Below are positions 34,906 to 44,553 of a stretch of DNA of 64,000 nt, piece by piece (position 1 is the first letter of the stretch; each line of letters starts with the position of its first letter). The position numbers and the translations under genes were made by a program. Below the pieces are notes generated by a model. It was not told the origin of the DNA, did not search any database, and saw only the letters and a list, made by a program, of their open reading frames with translations. Location: contig NZ_CP117768.1 in assembly GCF_028623165.1 (NCBI RefSeq), positions 5,022,001 through 5,086,000 of the forward strand. The letters run 5' to 3'. The DNA is from Nostoc sp. UHCC 0926 (GTDB taxonomy: Bacteria > Cyanobacteriota > Cyanobacteriia > Cyanobacteriales > Nostocaceae).

Positions 34906-37900
34906 ATGTTTCAAGATGTTTTAACTATTTGGGGATGGAACTCGCTGCCTTTTGGATTAGCGCCGATAACTTTAGCTCAGGAAGTACTAACTCCAGAAGA
35001 AGCATCAGTTCTTTTTTCTGGCCCTAAAATCTTGGTAGCATTGCTGGCTGGCGTCTTAATGGCATTTGCCTTTCAATTGTTATTCACAAACTTTTCAGTC
35101 GCTGTTGGAATTTCATCTTGGGGAATTGACTCAGATTCTGAGGATGATTCCGAAAGTTTGGGTAAGACAATTCATAAAGTTCAGGCCAAAGTTGGTGCTT
35201 GGGCGTTGATAACCGTTAGCATTGCATTATTTATTGCTTGTTTTCTAGCGGTAAAACTTAGCTTAATCGAAAGTGCATTTCTAGGAGCAATTATTGGTGT
35301 AGTTATCTGGTCTACCTATTTCGCGCTAGTAATTTGGTTAGGTTCATCCGCAGTAGGTTCTTTAATTGGTTCTATCGCTAGTACTGTCACCTCTGGTTTT
35401 CAAGGTCTGATAGGTACAGCAACTGCTGGTATCGGTGCTAATACTGCAAAAAAACAGTTAGTTTCTACTGTTGAAGATATTACAGCCGCAGTCCGGCAGG
35501 AATTAACTTCAGGTTTTGACGCTGAAGGTATTAGAAATACGCTTCAAAGTTCCTTAGGTTCTCTACAAATACCAAAGCTAGATATTAAAGAAATTCGGAC
35601 TCAATTTGAGCAGCTTCTTAAGGATACAGATTTGCAATCTGTCGCTAACAGTGACCTCTTGCAAAATATTAACCGCCAAACATTTGTAGATTTAATCAGC
35701 AGTCGTGCTGATTTATCTAAAGAAGATATCAATCGAATTACTGACCAATTTGAAGGTGCTTGGCAACAAGCTTTGAATCGGAAAAATCCAACCGAAGAAG
35801 TAATTAACTTTCTCAAATCTGCCACTCCCGAAGAACTAAATTCCCAACAATTAGGTGAACAGCTTCAGCAACTGCTTACAGTTGGGGGTGGTAATGGCAA
35901 GCTAAGTAAGGGTGTGATAAAACAAGCGGTTCGATATGGCTTGAGCGCTGCTGTACCAGCAGTACTGGATAGCACGAACCTTCCCAATATAGATGTCAAC
36001 AAAATTACAACTCAGCTGCAAAAATTGAAAGAGAAAGTTCAAGATGTAGATGTTGCTCAAATTATAGAACAACTACAAAAGTTCAGAGAGCAAGCAACTG
36101 AGCAAGTAGCTGCAAAATTGCCATCACCCGAAAACACAATTAAGGCAGATGTAGAAGACTACATATTGAATTCATTTCCTTGGCACTTTAACCGAATTAC
36201 GCTAGTAGATGAATTTAAAGAAGTCATCTATGACGTAAATGCAGATCCGACAACTGTGAGACGGGAGTTAGAAGAACTCAATCAAGAATATTTCACCAAC
36301 TTGTTGAAGCAGCGGGATGATATTAGTGAAGCTAGGGTGAAAGAAATTGCCGAACAAATGGAAAGCGATCGCCAGGAAGTTTTAGAAACTGTAAAACAGG
36401 CCCAAGTGCGAGAAAAAGGGCAAGATTTCCACAGCCGCATCGAAGATTATCTGCGTTCCACGGGGAAAGAAGAACTCAACCCTGAAGGTATTAAACGAGA
36501 CTTTACGAAGTTGATAGAAGATCCAAAAGCTGGGTTTGAAGATTTAAGCGATCGCTTCGGGGAATTCGACCGCGACACTTTTGTACAATTGCTCCAGCAG
36601 CGTCAAGATATCAGCGAAGAGGAAGCTAATAATATTGTTAGTCAACTTGAAAGCAGTCGCGATAATATCTTGAATAGTGCCAGAGAAGTACAAGAACAAG
36701 CAAAAGCGAAAGCTGATGAACTACGCCAAAGAGTTGAAGACTATCTGCGGAATACTAACAAAGATGAACTCAATCCCGAAGCTATTAAACGTGAGTTTAG
36801 AGTTTTACTAGACGATCCGCAAGCCGGAATTAGCCTTTTGCAGTCACGCTTATCGCAATTTGACCGCGATACACTGGTACAATTGCTCAGTCAGCGTCAA
36901 GATTTGAGCGAAGAACAGGTAAACCAAACTCTTGATCAGCTAGAAGCAGTCCGAGACAGTATTTTGCAAGTACCGCAGCAGGCGAAAGAACAGTACGAAA
37001 AAACTACAAAAGCGATCGCAGAATATCTCCGCAATACCAACTTGGAAGAACTTGATCCAGAAGGGATCAGGAGCGATTTGGAAAAATTACTCAATGATCC
37101 TAAAGCCGGTGCATTAGCATTGCGCGATCGCTTGTCTCACGTTGATCGAGAAACCTTGGTTAAACTCGTGAGTCAGCGAGGAGACTTGAGCCAAGAGCAA
37201 GTTAATCAGATCATTGATCGCGCCCAAGATGCAATTGGTGACATAGTTAGAGCGCCACGACGTTTAGCAAAACGTACTACTCAAGTAGCTCTAGATTTTG
37301 AAGCCAATCTTGAAGAATACCTGCGTAATACCAACAAAGAAGAACTCAACCCAGAAGCAATCAAACGCGATTTGCAATTGCTGCTGTCTTCTCCCCGTGC
37401 TGGAATTGGTAATTTAAGCGATCGCGCCTCCAAATTTGACCGTTCGACAATTGTGGCGCTGCTATCTGGGCGAGAAGATATTTCAGAAGAGGAAGCTAAC
37501 CGAATTGTGGATCAAATTGAGTCTGTTCGTAGTTCGATTGTCGAACAATTCCAGCAGATCCAGGAAAAAGTGCAATCAGTGCTGGATGGGATTTTTGCCA
37601 AAGTTCGCAACTATCTCAACTCGCTGGATCGTTCAGAACTCAACTATGAAGGGATTAAGCAAGACTTTGCTAAAGTGTTCGATGATCCGCAAGCTGGATT
37701 TGAAGCGTTGCGCGATCGCCTCAGTGAATTTGATCGTGACACCTTAGTTGCTGTCATCAGTTCTCGTGAGGATATTTCTGAGGCGGATGCTAATCGCATT
37801 ATCGACCAAATAGAAACGGCCCGGGATGGCGTATTGCAAAGAGCCGAACGCATCCAGCAAGAAACACAAAAACGCCTGAAAGCAATCCAAAAGCAAGCTA

Positions 37901-38034
37901 AAAAGCAAGCTGAAGAAACCAAAAAAACCGTTGCAAGTTCTGCTTGGTGGTTATTTGGGACAGCATTAACTTCGCTTGCAGCCAGTGCGATCGCTGGTGC
38001 GATCGCTGTCACTGGCATAACTCTACCTGGGTAA
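34906..38034 (+). CDS. large membrane protein with about six ~98-residue helical repeats
   Basis: This 1042-residue protein has three membrane segments at the N-terminus (near residues 42-62, 97-118 and 122-148) and one at the C-terminus (WWLFGTALTSLAASAIAGAI). The long middle part is charged and helical. From about residue 415, modules recur every 94-98 residues. Each reads like YLRNTNKEELNPEAIKRDL, then LLSSPRAGI, FDRDTLVQLLSQR and DISEEEANRIVDQIE. A coiled-coil joint (QQIQEKVQSVLDGI) separates modules. A diverged first module is near residues 190-290. The topology suggests a long cytoplasmic rod held to the membrane at both ends. I recognise no characterised family. It is monocistronic. 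Confidence 0.85.
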   Translation: MFQDVLTIWGWNSLPFGLAPITLAQEVLTPEEASVLFSGPKILVALLAGVLMAFAFQLLFTNFSVAVGISSWGIDSDSEDDSESLGKTIHKVQAKVGAWALITVSIALFIACFLAVKLSLIESAFLGAIIGVVIWSTYFALVIWLGSSAVGSLIGSIASTVTSGFQGLIGTATAGIGANTAKKQLVSTVEDITAAVRQELTSGFDAEGIRNTLQSSLGSLQIPKLDIKEIRTQFEQLLKDTDLQSVANSDLLQNINRQTFVDLISSRADLSKEDINRITDQFEGAWQQALNRKNPTEEVINFLKSATPEELNSQQLGEQLQQLLTVGGGNGKLSKGVIKQAVRYGLSAAVPAVLDSTNLPNIDVNKITTQLQKLKEKVQDVDVAQIIEQLQKFREQATEQVAAKLPSPENTIKADVEDYILNSFPWHFNRITLVDEFKEVIYDVNADPTTVRRELEELNQEYFTNLLKQRDDISEARVKEIAEQMESDRQEVLETVKQAQVREKGQDFHSRIEDYLRSTGKEELNPEGIKRDFTKLIEDPKAGFEDLSDRFGEFDRDTFVQLLQQRQDISEEEANNIVSQLESSRDNILNSAREVQEQAKAKADELRQRVEDYLRNTNKDELNPEAIKREFRVLLDDPQAGISLLQSRLSQFDRDTLVQLLSQRQDLSEEQVNQTLDQLEAVRDSILQVPQQAKEQYEKTTKAIAEYLRNTNLEELDPEGIRSDLEKLLNDPKAGALALRDRLSHVDRETLVKLVSQRGDLSQEQVNQIIDRAQDAIGDIVRAPRRLAKRTTQVALDFEANLEEYLRNTNKEELNPEAIKRDLQLLLSSPRAGIGNLSDRASKFDRSTIVALLSGREDISEEEANRIVDQIESVRSSIVEQFQQIQEKVQSVLDGIFAKVRNYLNSLDRSELNYEGIKQDFAKVFDDPQAGFEALRDRLSEFDRDTLVAVISSREDISEADANRIIDQIETARDGVLQRAERIQQETQKRLKAIQKQAKKQAEETKKTVASSAWWLFGTALTSLAASAIAGAIAVTGITLPG

Positions 38035-38385
38035 AATATCTCTATCATCAGGAATTTTGATCAAATACAAAGTGGCATTCAGTCTTTACAAATGAATGCC
38101 ACTTTTTTTTATAAATAAAACAAACTACCCCCCAGAGTAAGTAGGTTGGTGCTATTAAAAGTGACTATATAAAGTTTTGTAACTATTATGAAGTATGCTT
38201 GAATTAAGCTTATTTGCTCGTTTACATATTTTTAGATGGTTTAGTTTTTCCCCACCAACCTACTTACTATCACGACCTTGTTATTCAGATATAGATTAAA
38301 AAACCTGATCTGAATCTAAGGATTTCATATTTTAATCTCGTCAGAGTAAAATATCAAAGTTAATTATTCTTTCTTATAGATAGAA

Positions 38386-38670
38386 AAAAGTACGCTTGAG
38401 GGTTATATCATAGTCTTGTGATTCATGATATACAGTAAAAACGTCCGAAAACACATGCAATTCCGTAGGAGAAAATCTGCTTGTTCCCTAGCAGCCTACT
38501 ACTGAAACCATTGAATACATAAGGTACAAGGATATAACATGACTCTTGGCATAATTTTGATGCCAACATCTATCAATACATCCAGTCCTTCTGAAATCTT
38601 CTCAAGTCTTCAGACTTAACAGTAAAGACCTGTTCCAATCAGGTGTAGTTCAGTTATATCTTCCCACTCG
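38386..38670 (+). promoter_or_regulatory. leader region of the RTX gene, duplicated downstream
   Basis: This AT-rich stretch upstream of the RTX gene aligns with 40336-40625. Shared blocks include AAAATCTGCTT, CCTAGCAGCCTA, TTTTGATGCC(A/G)ACATC, CAAATCTTC/CAAGTCTTCAGACTT and AAAGACCTGTT-N5-TCAGGT. The last is a hairpin whose stem is kept while the loop differs. A weaker third trace (CTATCACGACCTTGTTATT ... ATATAGATTAAAAA) lies at 38268-38310. The 820-bp spacer has no gene besides this. Confidence 0.6.
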
Positions 38671-38858
38671 TTATTTGTCCACCTTGTTTTCTCGGCGTTG
38701 CTGAATAGAAGTGTGAAATTCAAAAATTTAATGTTTGAAACTGTTTCCTTTGCGCCTTTGGGGGAAACGAAATTCATACTCTTAATCAGCAACGCAGTTT
38801 TCTCATGGGGAAGTGACGAGGTAATTTTTTTCCCCTCTAAGCTTAGGAGAAGCTAATT

Positions 38859-39590
38859 ATGGCAATTATTGACGGTATCGATTTAAATAAGATCACCGGT
38901 CTTGACATTGACGAAATCGTAAAAAGCGGTGGCGGCAATATCCAGGTCACCACTAATGGTAACAAAATCATTAACGCTACTGGTGGTAACCAAAACATTA
39001 ACGGCACTAATGGCAACGATGTCATTAACGCCGGCAATGGCAACGATATCCTCACTGGCGGCAATGGCAACGATATCATTAACGCCGGCAATGGCAACAA
39101 TACCGTTAAAGGTGGTAATGGCAACGATATCCTTAACGCTGGTAGTGGCAAAGATACCCTCTTTGGCGAAAATGGCAACGATATCCTTAGTGGTGGTGGT
39201 GGCAACGATATCCTCACTGGCGGTGCTGGCAACGACACACTCGCTGGCGGTACTGGGACTGATGTTCTCACTGGAGGAGCAGGTAACGATGTTTTCAAGT
39301 TCAGCTCAGTTTCAGATAGTGCTGTTGTTGGACGGGATCTGATCACTGACTTTGTAGGAAACGGTAAGTTGCCAGGTGACCAAATCGATCTATCTGCTAT
39401 CGACGCCAACTCCACTAAACTGGGCAATCAAGCCTTCACTTTCATTGGGGCTGCCGCATTTTCCGCACCTGGTCAGCTCCGTTATTCAGGAGGTATTCTC
39501 CAAGCTAGCACTGATGGGGATCGGTCGCCTGAGTTTGAGGTTCGGCTTATAGGAGCACCACTAGTAGTGGTAAACGACTTTATCCTTTAA
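38859..39590 (+). CDS. RTX (hemolysin-type Ca-binding repeat) protein with serralysin-like C-terminus
   Basis: This 243-residue protein has a short N-terminal part without a Sec signal and then about ten glycine-rich nonapeptide repeats (GGNGNDIINAGNGNDILTGG and similar, residues about 45-145), which form a Ca-binding beta-roll. The C-terminal domain (residues about 145-243, DVFKFSSVSDSAVVGRDLIT, PGDQIDLSAIDANSTK) matches the M10 serralysin C-terminal region used in type I secretion. No catalytic domain is present, so it is probably a secreted structural or adhesive protein. A start at ATG 38859 follows TTAGGAGAAG. A strong terminator follows. Confidence 0.88.
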   Translation: MAIIDGIDLNKITGLDIDEIVKSGGGNIQVTTNGNKIINATGGNQNINGTNGNDVINAGNGNDILTGGNGNDIINAGNGNNTVKGGNGNDILNAGSGKDTLFGENGNDILSGGGGNDILTGGAGNDTLAGGTGTDVLTGGAGNDVFKFSSVSDSAVVGRDLITDFVGNGKLPGDQIDLSAIDANSTKLGNQAFTFIGAAAFSAPGQLRYSGGILQASTDGDRSPEFEVRLIGAPLVVVNDFIL

Positions 39591-39620
39591 TTTAATAGAC
39601 TCTTACAAAAGTCTTTAACA

Positions 39621-39667
39621 CCCCACTCCTAAGAGCTTGCTCTTAGGAGTGGGGTTCTTGTTTTTGA
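39621..39667 (+). terminator. Rho-independent terminator of the RTX gene
   Basis: CCCCACTCCTAAGAG and CTCTTAGGAGTGGGG form a perfect 15-bp stem with a CTTG loop. TTCTTGTTTTT follows, making this one of the strongest terminators in the window. Confidence 0.88.
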
Positions 39668-39763
39668 TTTATGCAAGAAATCTAATGTTTTTATCTAAAG
39701 AGAGCTTGCTTTCTTTAAACAATCGGAAATCATGAGTTTTCCCTTGAAAGTGTGCTGTACAAA

Positions 39764-39952
39764 TTATTTCTCCATTCTTTTGATAGTCATCAATACTTGG
39801 TCTGACAAACTGATTTTTCCTGGTCGCCCTGGTTTCTGTTTTTGTTGGCTGTGGTGGCGGACTACTTCAACCATGTGCTCAAATGTCTCAGGTTTTACAC
39901 CCCAGAAGCGTTGAAATTCTGCTGGTTTGAGATGTTTGACTTTTGAGTGCAT
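39764..39952 (-). pseudogene. IS5-family transposase N-terminal fragment
   Basis: The 62-codon frame starts MHSKVKHLKPAEFQRFWGVK and has the N-terminal helix-turn-helix of IS5-type transposases (PETFEHMVEVVRHHSQQ, KPGRPGKISLSDQVLMTI), then stops. The DDE catalytic part is absent downstream, so it is a truncated copy. Confidence 0.7.
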
Positions 39953-40013
39953 TATAAGCTTACCTTATGATTATCCGGTAGCGATCGCCTGTGTCTAAGT
40001 GTGCGATCCCTTT

Positions 40014-40137
40014 TTACCAGTCCTCATCGTATCCCGAAAGGGACTTTTGCAAGAGGTCTAATGAACGCTGTGCGTGCCGAGAATGTTCAATTGGAATTTC
40101 TGTTACATCAATAGCAATGGACTCAGGAGGTTGCCCC
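40014..40137 (-). pseudogene. IS transposase DDE fragment
   Basis: The minus-strand frame reads PPESIAIDVTEIPIEHSRHA, then QRSLDLLQKSLSGYDEDW and stop. IDVTEIPIE resembles the first catalytic Asp region of IS5-type transposases (VDVTEtPIE). It lies upstream of the N-terminal fragment in transcription order, so it must come from a second copy or a rearrangement. Confidence 0.5.
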
Positions 40138-40335
40138 CGCTATAATTGCTTTTTTCCTGGCAAGTATCTCAGTTTAGCTATTGGACATTTTAGACACCAG
40201 GTGGCAACGACCACTGTGGAACACCATGCATATGCAATCATTAATCATAAAGTATATTAATATACTTGATAAACAAAAATATTGAGGTTATGGTGATCGC
40301 AAAAGTTTTTGGTATAGTAACTTTTTCTGATAAAT

Positions 40336-40655
40336 AAAAAAAGTACCCCTCAGGGTACTATCACGACTTTGTGATTTCGATATAGATTAAAAATATCTCA
40401 AGACACCTATAGTTACATCTGCATCCAATAAAATCTGCTTTTTGCCTAGCAGCCTAGTCTTTGAATCAGCGAAGACATCAGGCGCAAAGATAAAAGATGA
40501 TTGCTGGCACAATTTTTGATGCCGACATCATTGATATATGCAGTGCTTCTCAAATCTTCAGACTTGATCACAAAGACCTGTTAAAATCAGGTCACATTCA
40601 GCTGATATCTTCATTTCTTCTCGTCATTTCCTCGTGAGGAAATGACCTGATTTTT
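40336..40655 (+). ncRNA. candidate terminated RNA related to the RTX leader
   Basis: This stretch aligns with the RTX leader at 38386-38670 but has no RTX gene after it. Instead it ends in TCATTTCCTC-GT-GAGGAAATGA (40624-40645) followed by CCTGATTTTT, a plausible terminator. An internal GACCTG/CAGGTC hairpin is kept. A stand-alone RNA or the leader of a deleted RTX paralogue are both possible. Confidence 0.4.
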
Positions 40656-40809
40656 CACGGGAAGTCATAATTCTGACATTGAATAGCCGCGGGGAGAGAC
40701 AAGCTAAACTTACCTCTCCCTTTTATAGTTATTCGATCGCGCCACGTATACATGAGAAAATCAGGTAATACAATCGCAATACAAGCGATGAGGCACGGAA
40801 GGAAAAAAG

Positions 40810-42495
40810 ATGTCAGAGAATTTGAGAAGCCAAGTTGTAACGCAAGGGGTGCAGCGATCGCCTAATCGAGCTATGCTGCGTGCAGTTGGTTTTAAAGATG
40901 AAGATTTCAATAAAGCTATTGTGGGCATTGCCAATGGCTACAGTACGATCACTCCCTGTAATATGGGGATCAATCAACTGGCACAAAGGGCAGAGGTTGG
41001 GATAAAAACCGCCGGAGCGATGCCGCAAGTGTTCGGCACGATTACCATTAGCGATGGGATTTCGATGGGAACTGAAGGGATGAAATATTCCCTAGTCTCG
41101 CGGGAAGTCATTGCCGATTCCATTGAAACCGCCTGTACTGGACAAAGTATGGATGGTGTACTAGCTATTGGCGGTTGTGATAAAAATATGCCCGGGGCAA
41201 TGCTGGCGATCGCCCGGATGAATATCCCTGCAATATTCGTTTACGGTGGCACAATTAAACCCGGTCATTACAACGGACGTGATTTAACTGTTGTCAGTTC
41301 TTTTGAAGCTGTTGGTCAATACAGTGCTGGAAAAATTGACGAAAAGGAACTATTAGAAGTTGAAGGTCGGGCTTGTCCTGGCGCTGGTTCTTGTGGGGGA
41401 ATGTTCACAGCCAACACCATGTCTTCAGCATTTGAAGCGCTGGGGATGAGTTTGCCCTATTCCTCGACAATGGCAGCCGAAGATGCCGAAAAAGCCGACA
41501 GCACGGAAAAATCAGCGTTTGTGTTAGTCGAAGCGATTCGCAAACAAATCTTACCGCGCCAAATTATCACCCGCAAATCTATAGAGAATGCTATTTCTGT
41601 AATTATGGCGGTGGGTGGTTCGACGAATGCAGTATTGCATTTTTTAGCGATCGCCCGCGCCGCTGATGTAGAGTTAACGCTGGATGACTTTGAAACTATC
41701 CGCGCCCGTGTTCCCGTTTTATGTGATTTGAAACCAAGTGGTAAATATGTAGCTACAGATTTGCACAAAGCTGGTGGCATTCCGCAAGTAATGAAGATGC
41801 TACTTGTGCATGACTTGTTACATAGTGATAGCCTCACCATCAGTGGTCAAACGATTGCAGAGATATTAGCAGATATACCAGAAGAACCATCCACCCACCA
41901 AGATGTTATTCGTCCTTGGAATAACCCAATGTATTCCCAAGGGCATTTAGCTATTCTTAGAGGTAATTTGGCAACGGAAGGGGCTGTTGCTAAAATTACC
42001 GGAGTGAAAAAGCCAGTAATTACCGGTCTGGCACGGGTGTTTGAATCGGAAGAAGCCTCTTTAAATGCAATTTTGGCGGGTAAAATTCAACCTGGTGATA
42101 TTTTAGTCATTCGCTACGAAGGACCTAAGGGCGGCCCTGGCATGCGAGAAATGTTGGCTCCTACCTCAGCAATTATCGGTGCTGGTTTGGGTGATGCAGT
42201 GGCATTAATTACCGACGGGCGCTTTTCTGGCGGTACTTACGGCATGGTGGTTGGTCATGTTGCTCCAGAAGCGGCAGTTGGTGGTGCGATCGCTCTTGTA
42301 GAAGAAGGCGATAGTATTACTATTGATGCACCGGCTCGTTTATTGCAGTTGAATATATCTGAAGAAGAATTGGCCCGTCGTCGTGCCAACTGGCAACCTC
42401 CCGCTCCGCGTTACACTAAAGGCGTGTTGGCGAAATATGCCAAATTGGTATCTTCTAGCAGTCTTGGTGCTGTGACAGATTTGGACTTGTTTTAA
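40810..42495 (+). CDS. ilvD: dihydroxy-acid dehydratase
   Basis: This 561-residue enzyme converts 2,3-dihydroxy acids to 2-keto acids in valine, isoleucine and leucine synthesis. The iron-sulfur ligand Cys residues are in GGCDKNMPGAM and GAGSCGGMFTANTMSSAFEA, and the early NMGINQLAQR region supplies another. C-terminal GRFSGGTYGMVVGHVAPEA is also diagnostic. The gene is monocistronic, with a poly-C/poly-G terminator 38 bases after the stop. Confidence 0.97.
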   Translation: MSENLRSQVVTQGVQRSPNRAMLRAVGFKDEDFNKAIVGIANGYSTITPCNMGINQLAQRAEVGIKTAGAMPQVFGTITISDGISMGTEGMKYSLVSREVIADSIETACTGQSMDGVLAIGGCDKNMPGAMLAIARMNIPAIFVYGGTIKPGHYNGRDLTVVSSFEAVGQYSAGKIDEKELLEVEGRACPGAGSCGGMFTANTMSSAFEALGMSLPYSSTMAAEDAEKADSTEKSAFVLVEAIRKQILPRQIITRKSIENAISVIMAVGGSTNAVLHFLAIARAADVELTLDDFETIRARVPVLCDLKPSGKYVATDLHKAGGIPQVMKMLLVHDLLHSDSLTISGQTIAEILADIPEEPSTHQDVIRPWNNPMYSQGHLAILRGNLATEGAVAKITGVKKPVITGLARVFESEEASLNAILAGKIQPGDILVIRYEGPKGGPGMREMLAPTSAIIGAGLGDAVALITDGRFSGGTYGMVVGHVAPEAAVGGAIALVEEGDSITIDAPARLLQLNISEEELARRRANWQPPAPRYTKGVLAKYAKLVSSSSLGAVTDLDLF

Positions 42496-42533
42496 ATGAG
42501 CTAAATAAAACTTACGCACAAAAAATCCCCCAA

Positions 42534-42555
42534 CCCCCTTAAAAAGGGGGCTTTT
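42534..42555 (+). terminator. terminator after ilvD
   Basis: CCCCCTT-AAA-AAGGGGG is followed by CTTTTAATT. Nearby CTTACGCA/TGCGTAAG half-sites (42510-42520, 42610-42620) could form a larger outer stem. Confidence 0.7.
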
Positions 42556-42764
42556 AATTCTCCTACATTTTAAGGGGAATGCGCGAAGCGCACCTACGCA
42601 AACGAGGTTTCAGGTTTTCACTGCGTAAGTCCTGCTAAATTTTATGAATTTTTGTAAAAATCTTGAGAAGTTTCAGGAAATTTACATAGCAGTTATGATG
42701 TCAATAGAGAAATCACGCAAATATAGTTGACACTCAACTGCTAAAAAACCGAAAAGGGTACAAA

Positions 42765-43154
42765 ATGAGTTCTCAATCTAACGTCAAACTGACGATCGCT
42801 CTTTCTAATCCAGACTTAGATGCAGAAGAGCAAGAACGGGAAACGCGGAATCTGCTACGAGAGATCAGAGATTTAGATGTAGAAAGTGCTGAACTTGTGG
42901 CAGTTACACAAACTCCTCCAGGATCAAAGGCGTTTGGAGCTTTTCTGCTGGGAGTGTTGCAGGCAGAGGTGAGTATTACCAATTTTAAGAAATTGTTGGG
43001 ATATTTGGGCGATCGCTTGGGTAACAAAACTATTGAGTTGGAAGTTGAGGCTAACGGTAAAAAACTCAAGGTTAAAGCCAGCAGCCAGCAAGAACTAACG
43101 ACCGCGATCGCAGCAGCGCAAAACTTTATAGCAGCAAGCCGAGAAATCCCGTAA
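42765..43154 (+). CDS. EACC1-like effector-associated constant component
   Basis: This 129-residue protein has the outline of EACC1 (effector-associated constant component 1). It begins with an N-terminal strand-helix (VKLTIALSNPDLDAEEQERE, LREIRDLDVESAELVAV) and the invariant-looking TPPGSKAFGAFLLG. A C-terminal beta pair and helix follow (TIELEVEANGKKLKVKASSQ, ELTTAIAAAQNFI). EACC1 proteins are known from comparative genomics as partners of caspase- or other effector-containing conflict systems. The gene ends 19 bases before a caspase-domain gene, so the pair is one operon. Mechanism is unproven. Confidence 0.75.
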   Translation: MSSQSNVKLTIALSNPDLDAEEQERETRNLLREIRDLDVESAELVAVTQTPPGSKAFGAFLLGVLQAEVSITNFKKLLGYLGDRLGNKTIELEVEANGKKLKVKASSQQELTTAIAAAQNFIAASREIP

Positions 43155-43173
43155 CAGGAAAGAGGATAGGGAC

Positions 43174-44553
43174 ATGACGAAGGTAGCACTCCTAATAGGA
43201 ATTAGTGATTATGAGGCTGGTCTTAACCCATTACCAGCTTCAGTAAAGGATATGCAAGCGATCGCCAAAGTTTTGCAGCATCCAGAAATGGGCGGATTTG
43301 CTGAAGCAGATATCCAAAAACTGGAGAATTCCGATCCTCAGAAAATGCAGGAAGCGATCGAGACTCTGTTTAGCGATCGTCAAAAAGACGACCTTGTAGT
43401 ACTTTACTTCTCCGGTCACGGTATTAAAGATGAGAGCGGCAATCTTTACCTCGCCACTTGCTTAACCCGTAAAAATCCTCAAGGACAAATTATCAAATCA
43501 ACCTCTGTTCCAGCCAGTTTCATTCATAACATCACGAACGATAGCCGATGCAAGCGTCAGGTAATCATTCTTGACTGTTGTTTTAGTGGAGCGTTCGCCC
43601 AAGGCTGGTCAGCTAAAGATGACGGTTGTGTTGATATCCAGACACAACTCGGCGGAGAGGGGCGAGTTGTCCTGACCTCTTCCACTTCGACTCAGTATTC
43701 TTTCCAGCAACAGGGGGACAATCTTTCGACTTATACTCGTTATCTCATTGAAGGTATTGAAACAGGTGCCGCAGATTTAGGTAATGATGGTGCAATTTCG
43801 GTCGATGAGTTGCATGAGTACGCGAAAAAAAAAGTTAAAGAAGCCACTCCCGCCATGAAACCAGAAATCTATGCTTTCAAAGAAGGATTTAAAATCCTAT
43901 TGTCTAAAGCACCAATTGGTGATCCAAAACTGAAGTATCGCAAAGAAGTAGAGATTTATGCCAGTCGGGGCGAGATTTCGATTATTGGTCGCAGAATATT
44001 AGATGCCCTACGTCAGAATTTGGGGTTGCTCCCTGAAGAAACTGCTGCAATTGAAGCTGAGGTTTTAAAACCTTATCGAGAGTACCAACAAAAATTGCAG
44101 GAATATAAACAGGCGTTAGTTGATGCGATTGGGCGCGAACCGACTTTGAGTGACTATACTCGCAATGATTTGCGACGTTATCAGGAAATTTTAGGACTTA
44201 GAGATGAAGATATAGCGTCAATTGAAGAAAGACTAATTGCAGGAGAAGTCCAACATAAACCTATTAACGTTTCTGAGGCTCCACCATCAGTACAGCCACA
44301 TCATCGTGTAGAGATACCTTCTCAGCCAAAGTCTTCTTCATCAAATCAAACAACGACACCAAAAACCCATAATCTCATACTGAAAGTGCTACAGCAGGCA
44401 ATTGCTGTGTTTTGCTTTTTTGTTGGCGCATCTTTTGCACTCACGCTACTGAACACACTTTTTAGCGGTGGTGTATTCGGACCTGTTTCTTTTGGATGCC
44501 TATTTTTCAGCATTCTTTTGATATGGTTAGGTATTTTTATGTGGAAAGTTTAA
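43174..44553 (+). CDS. membrane-anchored caspase-domain protein (orthocaspase)
   Basis: This 459-residue protein has an N-terminal peptidase C14 domain (residues 1-235) with catalytic His82 in YFSGHGIKD and Cys136 in LDCCFSGAF. A helical domain follows (residues about 250-355, RRILDALRQNLGLLPEETAA, VLKPYREYQQKLQEYKQAL, LRRYQEILGLRDEDIASIE) that is widespread beside kinase, GUN4 and caspase domains in cyanobacteria. A Ser/Thr linker and two C-terminal membrane helices (VFCFFVGASFALTLL, FGCLFFSILLIWLGIFM) end the protein. It forms a two-gene unit with the EACC1-like protein, the arrangement expected of a regulated cell-death or defence effector. Confidence 0.88.
   Translation: MTKVALLIGISDYEAGLNPLPASVKDMQAIAKVLQHPEMGGFAEADIQKLENSDPQKMQEAIETLFSDRQKDDLVVLYFSGHGIKDESGNLYLATCLTRKNPQGQIIKSTSVPASFIHNITNDSRCKRQVIILDCCFSGAFAQGWSAKDDGCVDIQTQLGGEGRVVLTSSTSTQYSFQQQGDNLSTYTRYLIEGIETGAADLGNDGAISVDELHEYAKKKVKEATPAMKPEIYAFKEGFKILLSKAPIGDPKLKYRKEVEIYASRGEISIIGRRILDALRQNLGLLPEETAAIEAEVLKPYREYQQKLQEYKQALVDAIGREPTLSDYTRNDLRRYQEILGLRDEDIASIEERLIAGEVQHKPINVSEAPPSVQPHHRVEIPSQPKSSSSNQTTTPKTHNLILKVLQQAIAVFCFFVGASFALTLLNTLFSGGVFGPVSFGCLFFSILLIWLGIFMWKV

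Noticed and set aside
38843..39427. Minus-strand and second plus-strand frames over the RTX gene
   Set aside because: Repetitive GGNGND coding creates open shadow frames; the composition is non-protein-like (Pro/Leu runs).
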